This document shows positions 27,531 through 36,737 of a DNA stretch of 64,000 nucleotides, piece after piece. The DNA lies in the NCBI RefSeq assembly GCF_038562635.1, contig NZ_JBCFBO010000001.1, positions 1 through 64,000 on the forward strand, written 5' to 3'. Position numbers and translations under genes: made by a program. The notes under the pieces are model-generated. The model saw only the letters and a program-made list of their open reading frames with translations. It did not search any database and was not told where the DNA came from. Position 1 is the stretch's first letter; each line of letters starts with the position of its first letter. The DNA is from Methanobacterium sp. (GTDB lineage Archaea > Methanobacteriota > Methanobacteria > Methanobacteriales > Methanobacteriaceae).

Positions 27531-27935
27531 TTAATTGGACTTTTGAATAGGTCCAATTGATTTTATACAGTTATAAAATTCTTTCATGGTTTTTTGGAAT
27601 TTTTCACCCTCTGAAGCAGAGATCCATTCAAATTTAAACCTTTTTTTATCTATTCCAAATTCGGGAATGAGATCTTCAATGAATTTAGCCCTTCTTTTCC
27701 ATTTATAGTTCCCAGAATCATAATGACAGTCCCCAATATGACATCCGCCTACAAATACACCGTCTGCTCCTTCCTTAAATGCTTTGAGTATCATTTCTGG
27801 ATTGATTCTTCCAGAACACATGACTCTTATAATTCTAACTCCTGGAGGGTACTGCATACGGGCAGTCCCTGCAGTATCTGCCCCTCCATAACAACACCAG
27901 TTACAACAGAATCCCACTATTTTTGGTTCAGACAT
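27531..27935 (-). CDS. flpD: MvhD-like iron-sulfur protein FlpD
   Basis: A 134-residue protein of the MvhD/FlpD family, which carries a [2Fe-2S] cluster and passes electrons from hydrogenase or formate dehydrogenase to HdrA. Cysteines occur in GFCCNWCCYGGADTAG, VMCSGRI and GGCHIGDCHY in the family pattern. It sits between flpB and flpA with short gaps. Its presence beside Hmd cofactor genes rather than beside mvh or hdr suggests an electron-delivery role in cofactor synthesis, which is inference. Confidence 0.9.
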   Translation of the reverse strand: MSEPKIVGFCCNWCCYGGADTAGTARMQYPPGVRIIRVMCSGRINPEMILKAFKEGADGVFVGGCHIGDCHYDSGNYKWKRRAKFIEDLIPEFGIDKKRFKFEWISASEGEKFQKTMKEFYNCIKSIGPIQKSN

Positions 27936-27952
27936 TTTATCACCTTAATTTT

Positions 27953-29101
27953 TTACTCCTTTTCTGGGCTGTATAACGGAGGTAATTCATCATTTACTCC
28001 CGCTATGTACCCTGATTCTTTTTTATATTTTTTTTGCATTTTTTGGTAGATTACAGACAGCGGAATTTCCATAGGGCAGATATCTTCGCACTGGCCGCAG
28101 TTTATACAGCTAAAACTCATATGGGATAACTTAACACCCTGGAAAGTAATTGGATTAGGAGGGATCTGGTCTTCTTCTACATAACATTCTTTATCGAGTG
28201 CACATTCTTTGCAGTAACAGATAGGGCAGACATCTCGACATGCATAACATTTTATACATCTATTCCAGTATTTTTCCCAGCTTTCGGAAGATGGATAATT
28301 TTCTTCTAGATATTTATCCTGGAAATTCAGGGCTAGCTTTATCATAGATTCTTCAATTTTGTTTCTTATAGATATGGACTTTTCAGAAGGAGATTTAATT
28401 TCAATATAGCCTTCTTTTTTTGCATTTTCTACTAATTCTTTTCCTTTTTCTGTATTTATTTCTATAAATGTCCATCCGGGTTCCGCTCCCCAGTTACCGC
28501 AGGCTATATCTGCATTTCTAGGAACCATAAGATCACATCTCTGGCAGTTTGCACGCCTTCCATGCCCTTTTTCTTCGAGTTCATCTATTTTAACAGATTT
28601 ATGGCTGCCGTCTTTAAGTTCGATTATGAACTGCCCTTTGTCTATTTCTTCTTTGATCACATCATCTGGATCAACATCATAGAACATGTCTATCATTTTT
28701 CGTGCGGTTACTGGCATTACGGTACCTCCACAGTTTAAACCTATTTCATACAGTTTATCTTTTTTTAGCTGGCACCGCTTTTCTAATTCATTGATTGCCA
28801 TAGCGTCACATGGTTTCACAGCCACTGCGAGCTTCATGTCATTCATGTGTTTTTTTATTATATCCCCGAACATGGTAGGTGCACAGTGCAGTGAACCGCA
28901 TGTTTTCAGTACATCTTCTGCTTCTTCAATAAGTGAAGGAATACCATCATAGATATCTTCACCTCTTGTTAAAGTTAGAACACCTTCTACCAGCTCTTTG
29001 TCAAGTAAATACTGAAAAATAGAACTTACTGCTCCACCGCATTCACCTTCATCCAGTATTTCAGGGTTTTTTGATCTGGCGAGTAAATATTCTGAATTCA
29101 T
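27953..29101 (-). CDS. flpB: FdhB/FrhB-like F420-binding iron-sulfur protein FlpB
   Basis: A 382-residue relative of the formate dehydrogenase beta subunit, which exchanges electrons between F420 (with FAD) and iron-sulfur clusters. The N-terminal two thirds is the FrhB_FdhB domain (ECGGAVSSIFQYLLDKELVEG, VKPCDAMAINELEKRCQL, RRANCQRCDLMVPRNADIACG). Two [4Fe-4S] motifs follow: CIKCYACRDVCPICYC near 285 and CINCGQCEDICPMEIP near 337. Length is near normal for FdhB. It overlaps flpC by 4 bp. Confidence 0.92.
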   Translation of the reverse strand: MNSEYLLARSKNPEILDEGECGGAVSSIFQYLLDKELVEGVLTLTRGEDIYDGIPSLIEEAEDVLKTCGSLHCAPTMFGDIIKKHMNDMKLAVAVKPCDAMAINELEKRCQLKKDKLYEIGLNCGGTVMPVTARKMIDMFYDVDPDDVIKEEIDKGQFIIELKDGSHKSVKIDELEEKGHGRRANCQRCDLMVPRNADIACGNWGAEPGWTFIEINTEKGKELVENAKKEGYIEIKSPSEKSISIRNKIEESMIKLALNFQDKYLEENYPSSESWEKYWNRCIKCYACRDVCPICYCKECALDKECYVEEDQIPPNPITFQGVKLSHMSFSCINCGQCEDICPMEIPLSVIYQKMQKKYKKESGYIAGVNDELPPLYSPEKE

Positions 29102-30228
29102 TTTATCACCTGTAGTTCAATTCCCATCTTTCCTGCGATTTTATCGATGATTATTTGATCTTCAAGTGCACTTCCAGGTGCTGGAACGGTTTTTGAAATT
29201 TTCTGTATATCTCCCATACTACTCGTAAAAGTTCCAGTTTTTTCCGCCCAGCAGGAAGCAGGAAGTACTGCATCCGATAATAAAGTGGTTTCGTTCACTG
29301 AACTATCTTGAGTAATTAAAAAATCAAGATTATTTAATGATTCTTCTACATAAGATGCAGGATTGTCTCCCACCACATAAAGAAGTTTTACATTTGATAT
29401 TAATTCAGCTATTCCCTCTTTATCTAATGCTGGAAGAATTTTCATAACTCCCATTCCATTGCACTGTTTCATTACAGGGAGTATTTTAGATTTGGTATTT
29501 TTCGTAAGATTTAATATCTTTTCAAATTCTTTTTTATGATCTAATTTGTTGAATATGATAGTTGATGATTCATTTAGCTTATTAAGCACGTCTGGATCCA
29601 TATTATCTAAAAATTCTGAAATTGTTTTGATTTGAATGTAATTATCTGAATTTAATCCGGTGAAAGTCTTATCTGGAGAGTCTGCAGATGTTATTTCTGC
29701 ACCATTTTCACTGGCAATAATTATTCTTCTGCCCAGTAATGGATTTTCTTTAATTACATCCCCTATTATCAAAATGAAATTTGAATTCTCTAAATCTTCA
29801 AAAGTGGCAGTTTTTATGTCAAACTCGGGAAAATTTCCGGTGTAATACCCTATATTTTTTATATTTAATGTGTCAGCAAATTTTTTCAAAGTTTTCATGT
29901 CTTCATTTGTATAGTTCCCTGAACCTATTATTCCAATTTGAGAAGGGGGATAAGATTTTATTTTGGAAACTATTAAATCTAAAGCGTCTTCCCAGTTAGA
30001 TTTTGATAAATTACCATTTTTCATTATAAGGGGGTTTTTTAATCTATTTTTAGCAGTTATTAGATTAAAACAGTTTTTTCCTTTTTCACAATTTTTTCCT
30101 TCATTTATAGGGTGTCTTTTATAGGGATAGGTATCCACTACTTTATTTTCTTTAGTTATCAGGTTTATTCCACAGCCAACACTACATTGTGGACATATGC
30201 TGTGTGCTACGTTTAAAATTACTTTCAT
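29098..30228 (-). CDS. flpC: Truncated FdhA-like molybdopterin oxidoreductase homologue FlpC
   Basis: At 376 residues this is about half the length of FdhA. The N-terminus keeps the [4Fe-4S] motif CPQCSVGCG...NCEKGKNCF. The next part resembles the MGD-binding oxidoreductase fold (NLITAKNRLKNPLI, QIGIIGSGNYTNEDM), ending with LLSDAVLPASCWAEKTGTFT. The Sec/Cys active site and the C-terminal molydopterin-binding domain of FdhA are missing, so formate oxidation is unlikely. It probably acts as an electron-transfer scaffold with FlpB and FlpD. The same short form is described for Methanothermobacter FlpC. Confidence 0.88.
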   Translation of the reverse strand: MKVILNVAHSICPQCSVGCGINLITKENKVVDTYPYKRHPINEGKNCEKGKNCFNLITAKNRLKNPLIMKNGNLSKSNWEDALDLIVSKIKSYPPSQIGIIGSGNYTNEDMKTLKKFADTLNIKNIGYYTGNFPEFDIKTATFEDLENSNFILIIGDVIKENPLLGRRIIIASENGAEITSADSPDKTFTGLNSDNYIQIKTISEFLDNMDPDVLNKLNESSTIIFNKLDHKKEFEKILNLTKNTKSKILPVMKQCNGMGVMKILPALDKEGIAELISNVKLLYVVGDNPASYVEESLNNLDFLITQDSSVNETTLLSDAVLPASCWAEKTGTFTSSMGDIQKISKTVPAPGSALEDQIIIDKIAGKMGIELQVIK

Positions 30229-30275
30229 TTTTTCACCTTTAACGTTTTAATAAAAAAATTTAAAAATTAATTATT

Positions 30276-30668
30276 TTAACAGTATATACTGGGGTACATG
30301 TCAACAAAATTTTTATTAGGTGAGCTGTTTTTAGTAAATGTTGATTTTGAATCTTCTAATTCGGTTTTTATATTTATATCAACGCTTTTTGTTAAATTTA
30401 ACATAGTTAACATTATTTTTAAACTATTATCAAAGATCGTGCTGGGTAAAATATTTGCTGGATCTTTTAGACCTTCTAACCCTACTGTGCCATTGATTTT
30501 GAAGGTTATAGGGTACTTATCCGATGTTTTAATTGTACATGAATATTCTAATGAAGAATTACTCTTTTCTTTAAAATCAACATACCAGTCAACATCTAAA
30601 TCTATGTTGGGTTTTTTGGGATCTTTTTCCGGACGAATTATTTGTAGTTTATTTACAGAAATTTTCAT
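30276..30668 (-). CDS. flpE: FlpE, small protein of unknown function
   Basis: First gene of the flp operon. The 130-residue soluble protein is rich in beta-strand-like alternation (YVDFKEKSNSSLEYSCTIKT) and has no metal motif. A strong GGAGGTGGAGG ribosome site precedes the ATG. The name rests on position: Methanothermobacter has flpE first in flpECBDA. The sequence itself resembles SecB-like or stress-domain folds weakly at most, and I cannot assign a function. Confidence 0.7.
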   Translation of the reverse strand: MKISVNKLQIIRPEKDPKKPNIDLDVDWYVDFKEKSNSSLEYSCTIKTSDKYPITFKINGTVGLEGLKDPANILPSTIFDNSLKIMLTMLNLTKSVDINIKTELEDSKSTFTKNSSPNKNFVDMYPSIYC

Positions 30669-30707
30669 TTTTCCTCCACCTCCACTTGATCAAACAACAA
30701 ATACTTA

Positions 30708-30728
30708 GTATTACTTATATAAAATTTA
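30708..30728 (-). promoter_or_regulatory. flp operon promoter with GTAATAC next to the TATA box
   Basis: Reading on the minus strand, AATTTTATATAAG is followed at once by GTAATAC (plus strand GTATTAC, 30708-30714), about 40 bp before the flpE start. A site touching the TATA box would suit repression. It resembles the motif near hmd and cbiO, but as a single copy the evidence is modest. Confidence 0.5.
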
Positions 30729-31194
30729 TGATTATATAACGCTCATTAAACAGCTTCATTCAGGCTTAAAGTGAAGGATTATGTGTTTTAAACTGAAAAA
30801 TGTGTGTACAATATCATGTTATTTAATAAACGTATTTTATGATACTATTTTAAAAAAAATTATTATTTATTTTAAAAAATTCGCGGAAAAAATGGGAGTT
30901 TTAAACTATTAAAGCAAGTATTAAACATTATAATCATGTATAAATCAAAATAAGAAGTTATATATTTTTTTAGAAGTAAATAATGGCTTAAATAGTAAAA
31001 ATAAATGAAATGAGTAACTGAATTTAATATCATTAATAAAGTATTATTTATTACTCCATATTCTGGACTAAAAAGGTTATTTTTTATAAAAAATGCTTAA
31101 AATTATCCAAAATTAATTCGTTATACTTACCTAACTTTAAAACTTAATACTTCCATACCATCAGAATTATTACGCGAAAAAAACAAATCAAAAG
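30729..31194. other. Divergent flp / hmd intergenic region
   Basis: About 470 bp of AT-rich sequence between the two divergent units. No ORF with a ribosome site, repeat or RNA candidate is seen. It probably holds upstream regulatory sites for both. Confidence 0.4.
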
Positions 31195-31255
31195 ATTTAT
31201 ATTTTTTATGATATCAATTCTCAATCTGTACTACATAGAATTAAGGTAGTATTAC
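31195..31255 (+). promoter_or_regulatory. hmd promoter and candidate operators
   Basis: A TATA-like GATTTATATTTTTTATG lies near 31195-31211. GTACTAC (31228) and GTATTAC (31249) follow, 21 bp or two helical turns apart, between the TATA box and the start codon. Hmd rises under nickel limitation in Methanothermobacter, so these are candidate metal-responsive sites. AAAGGAGTGAT is the ribosome site. Confidence 0.5.
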
Positions 31256-31282
31256 TTAATTAGCAAAAAAAGGAGTGATAGT

Positions 31283-32320
31283 ATGAAGATTGCAATATTA
31301 GGGGCAGGATGTTACAGGACACACGCTGCGAGTGGAATTACGAACTTCACAAGGGCATGTGAAGTGGCTGAAATGGTAGGAAAACCTGAAATAGCCATGA
31401 CTCATTCCACAATGACTATGGGCGCAGAATTAATGGAACTTGCAGGAGTTAAAGATATAGTAATTGCTGATCCTGTATTCGACAACGACTTTAGAGTTAT
31501 CGATGATTTTGATTATGAAAACGTTATAGAGGCCCATAAAGAAAACCCTGAAAGTGTAATGCCTCAAATAAGAGAAAAAGTCAATGAAGTTGCTAAAGAC
31601 CTGCCGAAACCCCCAAAAGGAGCTATTCACTTCGTCCATCCTGAAGACCTTGGATTTGAAGTAACAACTGATGACCGTGAAGCAGTTGCAGATGCAGACT
31701 TTATAATGACATGGTTCCCTAAAGGCGACATGCAGCCAGCAATAGTTGATAACTTCTTAGATGATGTTAAAAAGGGCGCAACAATAACCCACGCATGTAC
31801 AATTCCAACCACAAAATTCAGCAAGATATTTGCAGAAAAACACGGTGACCTTGTAACCTCACCTGAAACACTCAACGTCACATCCTATCACCCTGGAGCT
31901 GTTCCAGAAATGAAGGGGCAAGTGTACATAGCTGAAGGCTACGCTACGGATAATGCAATAAACACTCTTTTTGAGTTAGGTCAGAAGGCAAGAGGTAACG
32001 CATATAAAATGCCTGCAGAACTCCTTGGGCCTGTATGTGATATGTGCTCAGCATTAACTGCAATTACATATGCTGGATTATTAGGTTACAGAGATTCTGT
32101 AATGAATGTTCTGGGAGCTCCTGCGGGATTCGCTCAGATGATGGCTAAAGAATCACTCACCCAGATTACAGATCTGATGGATAAAGTAGGTATTGATAAA
32201 ATGGAAGAAAGTTTAGACCCTAGTGCTTTACTGGGGACAGCAGACTCTATGAATTTTGGATCAACAGCAGAATTACTGCCTATAATTCTTGAATCATTAA
32301 ATAAAAGAGCTGCAGAGTAA
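31283..32320 (+). CDS. hmd: H2-forming methylene-tetrahydromethanopterin dehydrogenase ([Fe]-hydrogenase)
   Basis: The nickel-free hydrogenase transfers hydride from H2 to methenyl-H4MPT in the CO2-reduction route, using the FeGP cofactor. The 345 residues start MKIAILGAGCYRTHAASG, the cofactor-binding Rossmann region. The iron-binding cysteine is Cys172 in THACTIPTT (Cys176 in the reference protein), and the His14 counterpart is in YRTHAA. Length is normal. It heads the plus-strand unit with hcgABCD, and lies opposite flpECBDA. Confidence 0.98.
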   Translation: MKIAILGAGCYRTHAASGITNFTRACEVAEMVGKPEIAMTHSTMTMGAELMELAGVKDIVIADPVFDNDFRVIDDFDYENVIEAHKENPESVMPQIREKVNEVAKDLPKPPKGAIHFVHPEDLGFEVTTDDREAVADADFIMTWFPKGDMQPAIVDNFLDDVKKGATITHACTIPTTKFSKIFAEKHGDLVTSPETLNVTSYHPGAVPEMKGQVYIAEGYATDNAINTLFELGQKARGNAYKMPAELLGPVCDMCSALTAITYAGLLGYRDSVMNVLGAPAGFAQMMAKESLTQITDLMDKVGIDKMEESLDPSALLGTADSMNFGSTAELLPIILESLNKRAAE

Positions 32321-32330
32321 AATAATGCTC

Positions 32331-32355
32331 TTATTTTTTTTATTTTTTATTTTTA
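32331..32355 (+). terminator. Oligo-T terminator after hmd
   Basis: A run of T with single A interruptions begins 10 bp after the hmd stop, the usual archaeal terminator form. It may lower transcription into hcgA, fitting the need for far more Hmd than cofactor enzymes. Confidence 0.55.
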
Positions 32356-32394
32356 GAAATAAAATGTTGCATATTAACAGTTTATGGTGTTAAA

Positions 32395-33381
32395 TTGATA
32401 CAAAATACCCTAAAAAAAGTTCAAAATGGAAATGAACTTGAAAAGAATGATATAATAAGTTTATTTCAGACCAAAAGTGCTGAAGATCTTTTATATCTGT
32501 TACAAACTGCCTGTGATTTAAGAGATGGTAAAATAAAACTCACATCTACGGTTCATCTAACTAATGTTTGCAAGGTTACTCCTAAATGCAAATACTGCGG
32601 ATTTGCTGCTGGAACATCACATGATGGATATTACCACCCTTTCTTTAAAGCAGATTCTGAGATATTAAATGCTGCTAAATGTGTAGAAAGGTCTGGTATT
32701 CCTAGAATAAGCTGTTCAGGTGCTCATGGGTATGAAGGTTCCCACGCAGTTAATGCTGCCAGGTTAGTTAAGGAAAATACTTCCTTAGAACTTTTGGTTA
32801 ATGTGGGGGCTGATTTAAATAAAGAATCGTTAAAAGAACTTGGTAAATATGAAACTGATACAATATGTTGTAATTTGGAAACTGTAAATCAAAACCTCTT
32901 TAATGAACTTAAACCAGGCGAAAAATTAGAAGATAGAATAAAAATATGTAATAATATATCTGATTCTGGAATAGAACTCTCTTCAGGACTTTTAATTGGA
33001 TTAGGTGAATCATATATGGATCGGGCTGATCACCTGCTTTATCTTAAAAAGTTCAAGACACTTGGAGAAATTCCGATAATGGGATTCAATCCATACAGAG
33101 ATACTCCTATGGAATATTACCCTCCATGTTCTTTGATTGAACAGATTAAAACAATTGCAATAACCAGATTAGTCTTCCCTGATCTCAGGATAACTGTGCC
33201 TACTCCTACAATCGGCCCAAAAAATGTTAAATATCCATTAATTGCTGGAGCTAACAATTTAGCTACTGTAATTCCTGAAGATTATCCATCTAATGTTAAA
33301 GGAGTTGGATCTTCATCTTATGGAAATCTTAAAGATGTGGTAAGTATTGTTAAAGAGCTTGGATTAAAATTAGAATCATAA
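32395..33381 (+). CDS. hcgA: Radical SAM FeGP-cofactor biosynthesis protein HcgA (HmdB)
   Basis: A 328-residue radical SAM enzyme related to BioB and HydE. The cluster motif is the unusual CX5CX2C at Cys59, Cys65 and Cys68 (CKVTPKCKYC), which marks HcgA. GCxH-type pocket sequence CSGAHGYEG and GLGESYMDRADHL follow the TIM-barrel pattern. It is thought to help build the guanylylpyridinol ring. Translation probably starts at TTG 32395, with GGTG five bases upstream; no in-frame ATG precedes the conserved region. Confidence 0.93.
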   Translation: MIQNTLKKVQNGNELEKNDIISLFQTKSAEDLLYLLQTACDLRDGKIKLTSTVHLTNVCKVTPKCKYCGFAAGTSHDGYYHPFFKADSEILNAAKCVERSGIPRISCSGAHGYEGSHAVNAARLVKENTSLELLVNVGADLNKESLKELGKYETDTICCNLETVNQNLFNELKPGEKLEDRIKICNNISDSGIELSSGLLIGLGESYMDRADHLLYLKKFKTLGEIPIMGFNPYRDTPMEYYPPCSLIEQIKTIAITRLVFPDLRITVPTPTIGPKNVKYPLIAGANNLATVIPEDYPSNVKGVGSSSYGNLKDVVSIVKELGLKLES

Positions 33382-33395
33382 AAAGAGAGGTCAAA

Positions 33396-33875
33396 ATGAA
33401 ACTTGAAAAAATAATCAAAAATGCATGTGAAGAATCAATCAGCGAATCAAGGACAGGTGATACAGAAGATGAAATTAAATTCATCCAGAATTATTTAAAG
33501 TCTGCCCAGAAAATTATAGTTCCAAGCAGGAATACTGTAAAATTAAATATTATAAACAGTGTATTAAAAGAATTTGGACTTCAAGAAGCTGAACAACTGC
33601 ATATCAATACCAGTGCAGCTGATTTGAACAGATTACCTGCACTTTCAAAGGCCATTATGGCTCTTGATCAGTGTGAGTGTGATCTAATAATTTCTAGAGG
33701 CCGTCTTGGTGTTCCAGGTTCAGGTTCAATGCTTGTAATAATCGATAAGAAGGGTAGAATTCTCACTGCAGCGACTTCTCCTTCCCATGTTGTGCATAAA
33801 AAAGAGGTGAAGGATGCAGTCAGCGGTGAAATCGTGCATGCGCTGGAAGGAATTGGGTTAAAGAGGATAAAATGA
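33396..33875 (+). CDS. hcgB: FeGP-cofactor biosynthesis guanylyltransferase HcgB
   Basis: A 159-residue protein with the length and position of HcgB, which attaches GMP from GTP to the pyridinol precursor. SRGRLGVPGSGSMLVIID near residue 109 is the glycine-rich nucleotide-binding region. AGAGGT precedes the ATG. It overlaps hcgC by 4 bp (ATGA), a translational coupling. Confidence 0.92.
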   Translation: MKLEKIIKNACEESISESRTGDTEDEIKFIQNYLKSAQKIIVPSRNTVKLNIINSVLKEFGLQEAEQLHINTSAADLNRLPALSKAIMALDQCECDLIISRGRLGVPGSGSMLVIIDKKGRILTAATSPSHVVHKKEVKDAVSGEIVHALEGIGLKRIK

Positions 33876-34639
33876 AATACGATACTGGGATTACTTCAGA
33901 AGTTTTCACTGTCACTTCAAGGATGAGGGTCGAAGATATCATTAAAAAAATAACTGAAATAAAATGTAATGCCGCGCTTGACTGGATAAACTCTTTAAAT
34001 GTAAATATAGAGAACTCAGTTGTAGTAGGGGCATATCTCACAGGAATTGAATTATCCAAAAGACTTAAAAGAATTTCAAATGTTACAGTTATTGATATTT
34101 ATCCCCACATGGAAAAATTTGTTGAAAAGGATGTTGAATTCAATTCAGATTTAATGAAGATTAAAGACGCAGATCTGGTTGTGGATACTACTGGTTTAGG
34201 TGGACTTAGACCTAAAATAGCTAAACTTATTAATGGTAACGTTTTTCTAGTTGAAGATCCAGTATCAGACGGTAGTGACAATCCAATACGCCAAAAAAAT
34301 AATATAATAAATAGATTACGACTATCTAACTCAAATTGTAGGGGAATTCTAAAAACAGAAGGTTTAAATTCCAAAACATCAGGCACAATGACATTAACTG
34401 TAGAAGTTTTAAGGAAAAGTCTTGAAGATGTCCTAAAAAGATCTGGTGTTTTGTATGGCATAGCCGGTATGGAATTCTATGAGGGGGCACTTTTTAAAGA
34501 AAAAGATGTTGATAAGTTTTTAAGGCTTATTAAAAAACCTGCACTTACAGTTTCAACACTTGAACCACTTTCATGTGATGAAATAATCGAAAATTATCTT
34601 AAAAAAATAGGCAGCGAGGTAAAAAATGTTGGCCTCTGA
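33872..34639 (+). CDS. hcgC: SAM-dependent pyridinol C-methyltransferase HcgC
   Basis: A 255-residue Rossmann-type protein. HcgC methylates C3 of the pyridinol ring of the FeGP precursor. SVVVGAYLTGIELSKRLK near residue 48 and VVDTTGLGGLRPKIAKL near 106 form the nucleotide-binding parts, and NCRGILKTEGLNSKTSGTMT lies in the variable half. Start overlaps hcgB and the 3' end overlaps hcgD by 14 bp. Confidence 0.92.
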   Translation: MKYDTGITSEVFTVTSRMRVEDIIKKITEIKCNAALDWINSLNVNIENSVVVGAYLTGIELSKRLKRISNVTVIDIYPHMEKFVEKDVEFNSDLMKIKDADLVVDTTGLGGLRPKIAKLINGNVFLVEDPVSDGSDNPIRQKNNIINRLRLSNSNCRGILKTEGLNSKTSGTMTLTVEVLRKSLEDVLKRSGVLYGIAGMEFYEGALFKEKDVDKFLRLIKKPALTVSTLEPLSCDEIIENYLKKIGSEVKNVGL

Positions 34640-35330
34640 ACTTTTTAATGCCATTAACAAAATAGCCCCTCCTTATTTGGCCCTTAAAAATGATAGAATA
34701 GGTTATTTAGGTCCAGGAAATCCTGAAGAAATGGAAATAGATAAAGTTCAAGTAAGAATGGATATTCTCCCGTGGGAATATCCGTCTAATTCAGATATTG
34801 TGGTTTGTCATCATCCTCCCCTCTTTGAGCCAGATTTTCCAGTATATGTTGTTCACTCAAATTGGGATATTGTAAATGGGGGAGCAAATGATGCTCTTGC
34901 GGAGTGTTTAAATTTATGGGTTTTGGATGTTTTAGATGAAAAAACAGGCATTGGTAGAATTTGCTCCACAGTTACAACCATTGAAAAATTTATCAAAAAT
35001 ATATCAAGAGCCATACCTACAGATCACATTAAAATAGTAGGTAATCAACAGAAAATAATTAAAAAAATTGCTGTTGTTTCTGGATTTGGCCTTAATAACC
35101 TTGAATATATAAATTTAGCATACAAAAAAGGTGCAGATGTCTATATATCTGGAGATTTAACTCACCAAAGTGCTATACTTGCAGAAAAATTGGGGTTATG
35201 CGTTATTGATGCTACTCATCATGCTACTGAAATTCCTGGATTGATAAAACTATGTGATTTCATATCTAAATTAGGAGTTAAAGCTGAATTTGTAGATGGA
35301 GAAGTACCATGGAAAACTATTAAAATTTAG
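34626..35330 (+). CDS. hcgD: Nif3-family iron protein HcgD
   Basis: A 234-residue NIF3-like protein with a dinuclear metal site: VVCHHPPLFEP near residue 59 and the C-terminal GDLTHQSAILAEKL...DATHHATEIPG supply the His and acidic ligands. HcgD is proposed to bring iron to the FeGP precursor. It ends the first hcg block; 715 bp follow before hcgE. Confidence 0.92.
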   Translation: MLASELFNAINKIAPPYLALKNDRIGYLGPGNPEEMEIDKVQVRMDILPWEYPSNSDIVVCHHPPLFEPDFPVYVVHSNWDIVNGGANDALAECLNLWVLDVLDEKTGIGRICSTVTTIEKFIKNISRAIPTDHIKIVGNQQKIIKKIAVVSGFGLNNLEYINLAYKKGADVYISGDLTHQSAILAEKLGLCVIDATHHATEIPGLIKLCDFISKLGVKAEFVDGEVPWKTIKI

Positions 35331-35472
35331 AATAATAATTGTATATTTATTTAAATTAGGTGTAATAGTGATGTTTAATGGATATTTAAGATAGTTTTAG
35401 GGATATATTCTATTTAAAAAGCTGTAAAAATTATTTATATTTATTACAAAAGATTAATTAAAGCCATTAAAT

Positions 35473-35490
35473 GTAATACGATTATATAAA
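35473..35490 (+). promoter_or_regulatory. Possible promoter between hcgD and hcgE
   Basis: GTAATACGATTATATAAA places a GTAATAC motif right before a TATA-like sequence, about 110 bp upstream of the inverted repeat at 35609 and far enough from hcgD to start a separate transcript for the small ORF and hcgEF. Confidence 0.4.
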
Positions 35491-35608
35491 AAAGTATTTA
35501 TAGGAGATACTACTTCATTACTTTGAGGATGATTTTTTCCATTTATTAAAACATCCTTGGTAAGTAATAAAATATTAGGTATTTTTATTAACCTAATTGA
35601 AAAAAAAT

Positions 35609-35674
35609 GGGACATTCAAAACAACCAAAATATCACATTCGCTCAAATGTATCATTTAATTGTTTGAATGTCCC
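35609..35674 (+). ncRNA. Inverted repeat, possible leader RNA element
   Basis: GGGACATTCAAA (35609-35620) pairs perfectly with TTTGAATGTCCC (35663-35674), a 12-bp stem enclosing 42 nt. In surroundings this AT-rich the GC-containing perfect stem stands out. It lies 94 bp before a small ORF and could be a structured leader, an attenuator-like element or a large operator. No family is recognised. Confidence 0.5.
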
Positions 35675-35767
35675 TCAACAATAAGATCTATAGATGATAT
35701 TCATTAACTTATATTAAATAAATTTTTCCGTATTTTTTATATAAAAAGTCATTTGGAAGGTGTGAAA

Positions 35768-35899
35768 ATGAGTATTGAAAAATTAAAATATGATGAAAAC
35801 CCTAAAAACTATGTTACATTAGCGGGTTTTGCAAAATCAGGGATAAAAATAGATATAACTTATCCTGTTGACGAAAATGTGACATTTGAATTGTTTTAA
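35768..35899 (+). CDS. Small 43-residue protein
   Basis: Too short for usual gene callers but preceded by GGAAGGTG at good spacing. The sequence begins MSIEKLKYDENPKNYVTLAG and ends in TYPVDENVTFELF, with a mixed hydrophobic/charged pattern typical of a real small protein. It sits alone between hcgD and hcgE, after a 12-bp inverted repeat. The function is unknown. Confidence 0.5.
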   Translation: MSIEKLKYDENPKNYVTLAGFAKSGIKIDITYPVDENVTFELF

Positions 35900-36054
35900 G
35901 GTTACCTTAGTTGTAGCTATCAATTTGCAAGTGGAATATTTGAAAAAATTCAAACAGCTCAATATTAAATTTATTTTTTTTAAAATTGGTTTAAAAATGT
36001 AATTAGCAAATCTTGTAAAATACATAACAATTGTTACCTGACTAATTGGTAATC

Positions 36055-36732
36055 ATGGGGAACATCAAAATGATGGGTGAAGTTCTAGAAAACAAAATAC
36101 AGAGTATTGGTGAATTAGAAAATAAGAAAGTATCTAATGGACATGTAACACTGGTCGGCGTAGGTAGATTGGGGTTGAGGATAGGTATAAATTTAATACA
36201 GGTTCATAGAGGAGGTCCAAAAGAGATCAGTGCTTTTGACGGCCAGAAAATTTCAAAGTCAGATATAATATTTAAGATTCTTGGAGGGAATTTTGGAGAT
36301 TATAAAGTGGATTTTCTAAAAAACATTTGCACGCATCCAGAGAGTTTAAGGAAAGTAACTGCATTTAAAGAAGATATAACCAAAAATAATTTAGATCTTA
36401 TAAAAGGAAATGTTGTTTCCATACAATCTGCGGGAGGGAACACTATCCCTACTACCGCAGCTATTATTAAAAGAGCCCATGAAATTGGAGCAAAAACAAT
36501 AAGTACTGCCGGCGTTTTTGGTATTGGAGAAGAAAAAATAACTGTTATGGATATCTCTGAGGTAGATGACAGTAATCCTGTGGTTAAAGAACTTAGAGCG
36601 CATGGAATTGAAGAAAATCACAAAATAGTAACTACTGGAAGGTTCATTGAGGACAATATACCAATTACACCTTACGTTTTAGATGCGTATTCTATTATAA
36701 TGACTAAAGAAATTTTAAAACTATTGATATGA
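36055..36732 (+). CDS. hcgE: ThiF-like adenylyltransferase HcgE
   Basis: About 225 residues from ATG 36055 (GGTAATC upstream); a TTG at 36046 is in frame but lies inside that site. HcgE activates the carboxylate of the guanylylpyridinol with ATP. The E1/ThiF Rossmann motif is VTLVGVGRLGLRIGINL near residue 30, and SIQSAGGNTIPTTAAIIKRA follows. It overlaps hcgF by a few bases, so the two act as a pair. Confidence 0.92.
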   Translation: MGNIKMMGEVLENKIQSIGELENKKVSNGHVTLVGVGRLGLRIGINLIQVHRGGPKEISAFDGQKISKSDIIFKILGGNFGDYKVDFLKNICTHPESLRKVTAFKEDITKNNLDLIKGNVVSIQSAGGNTIPTTAAIIKRAHEIGAKTISTAGVFGIGEEKITVMDISEVDDSNPVVKELRAHGIEENHKIVTTGRFIEDNIPITPYVLDAYSIIMTKEILKLLI

Positions 36733-36737
36733 TTATT

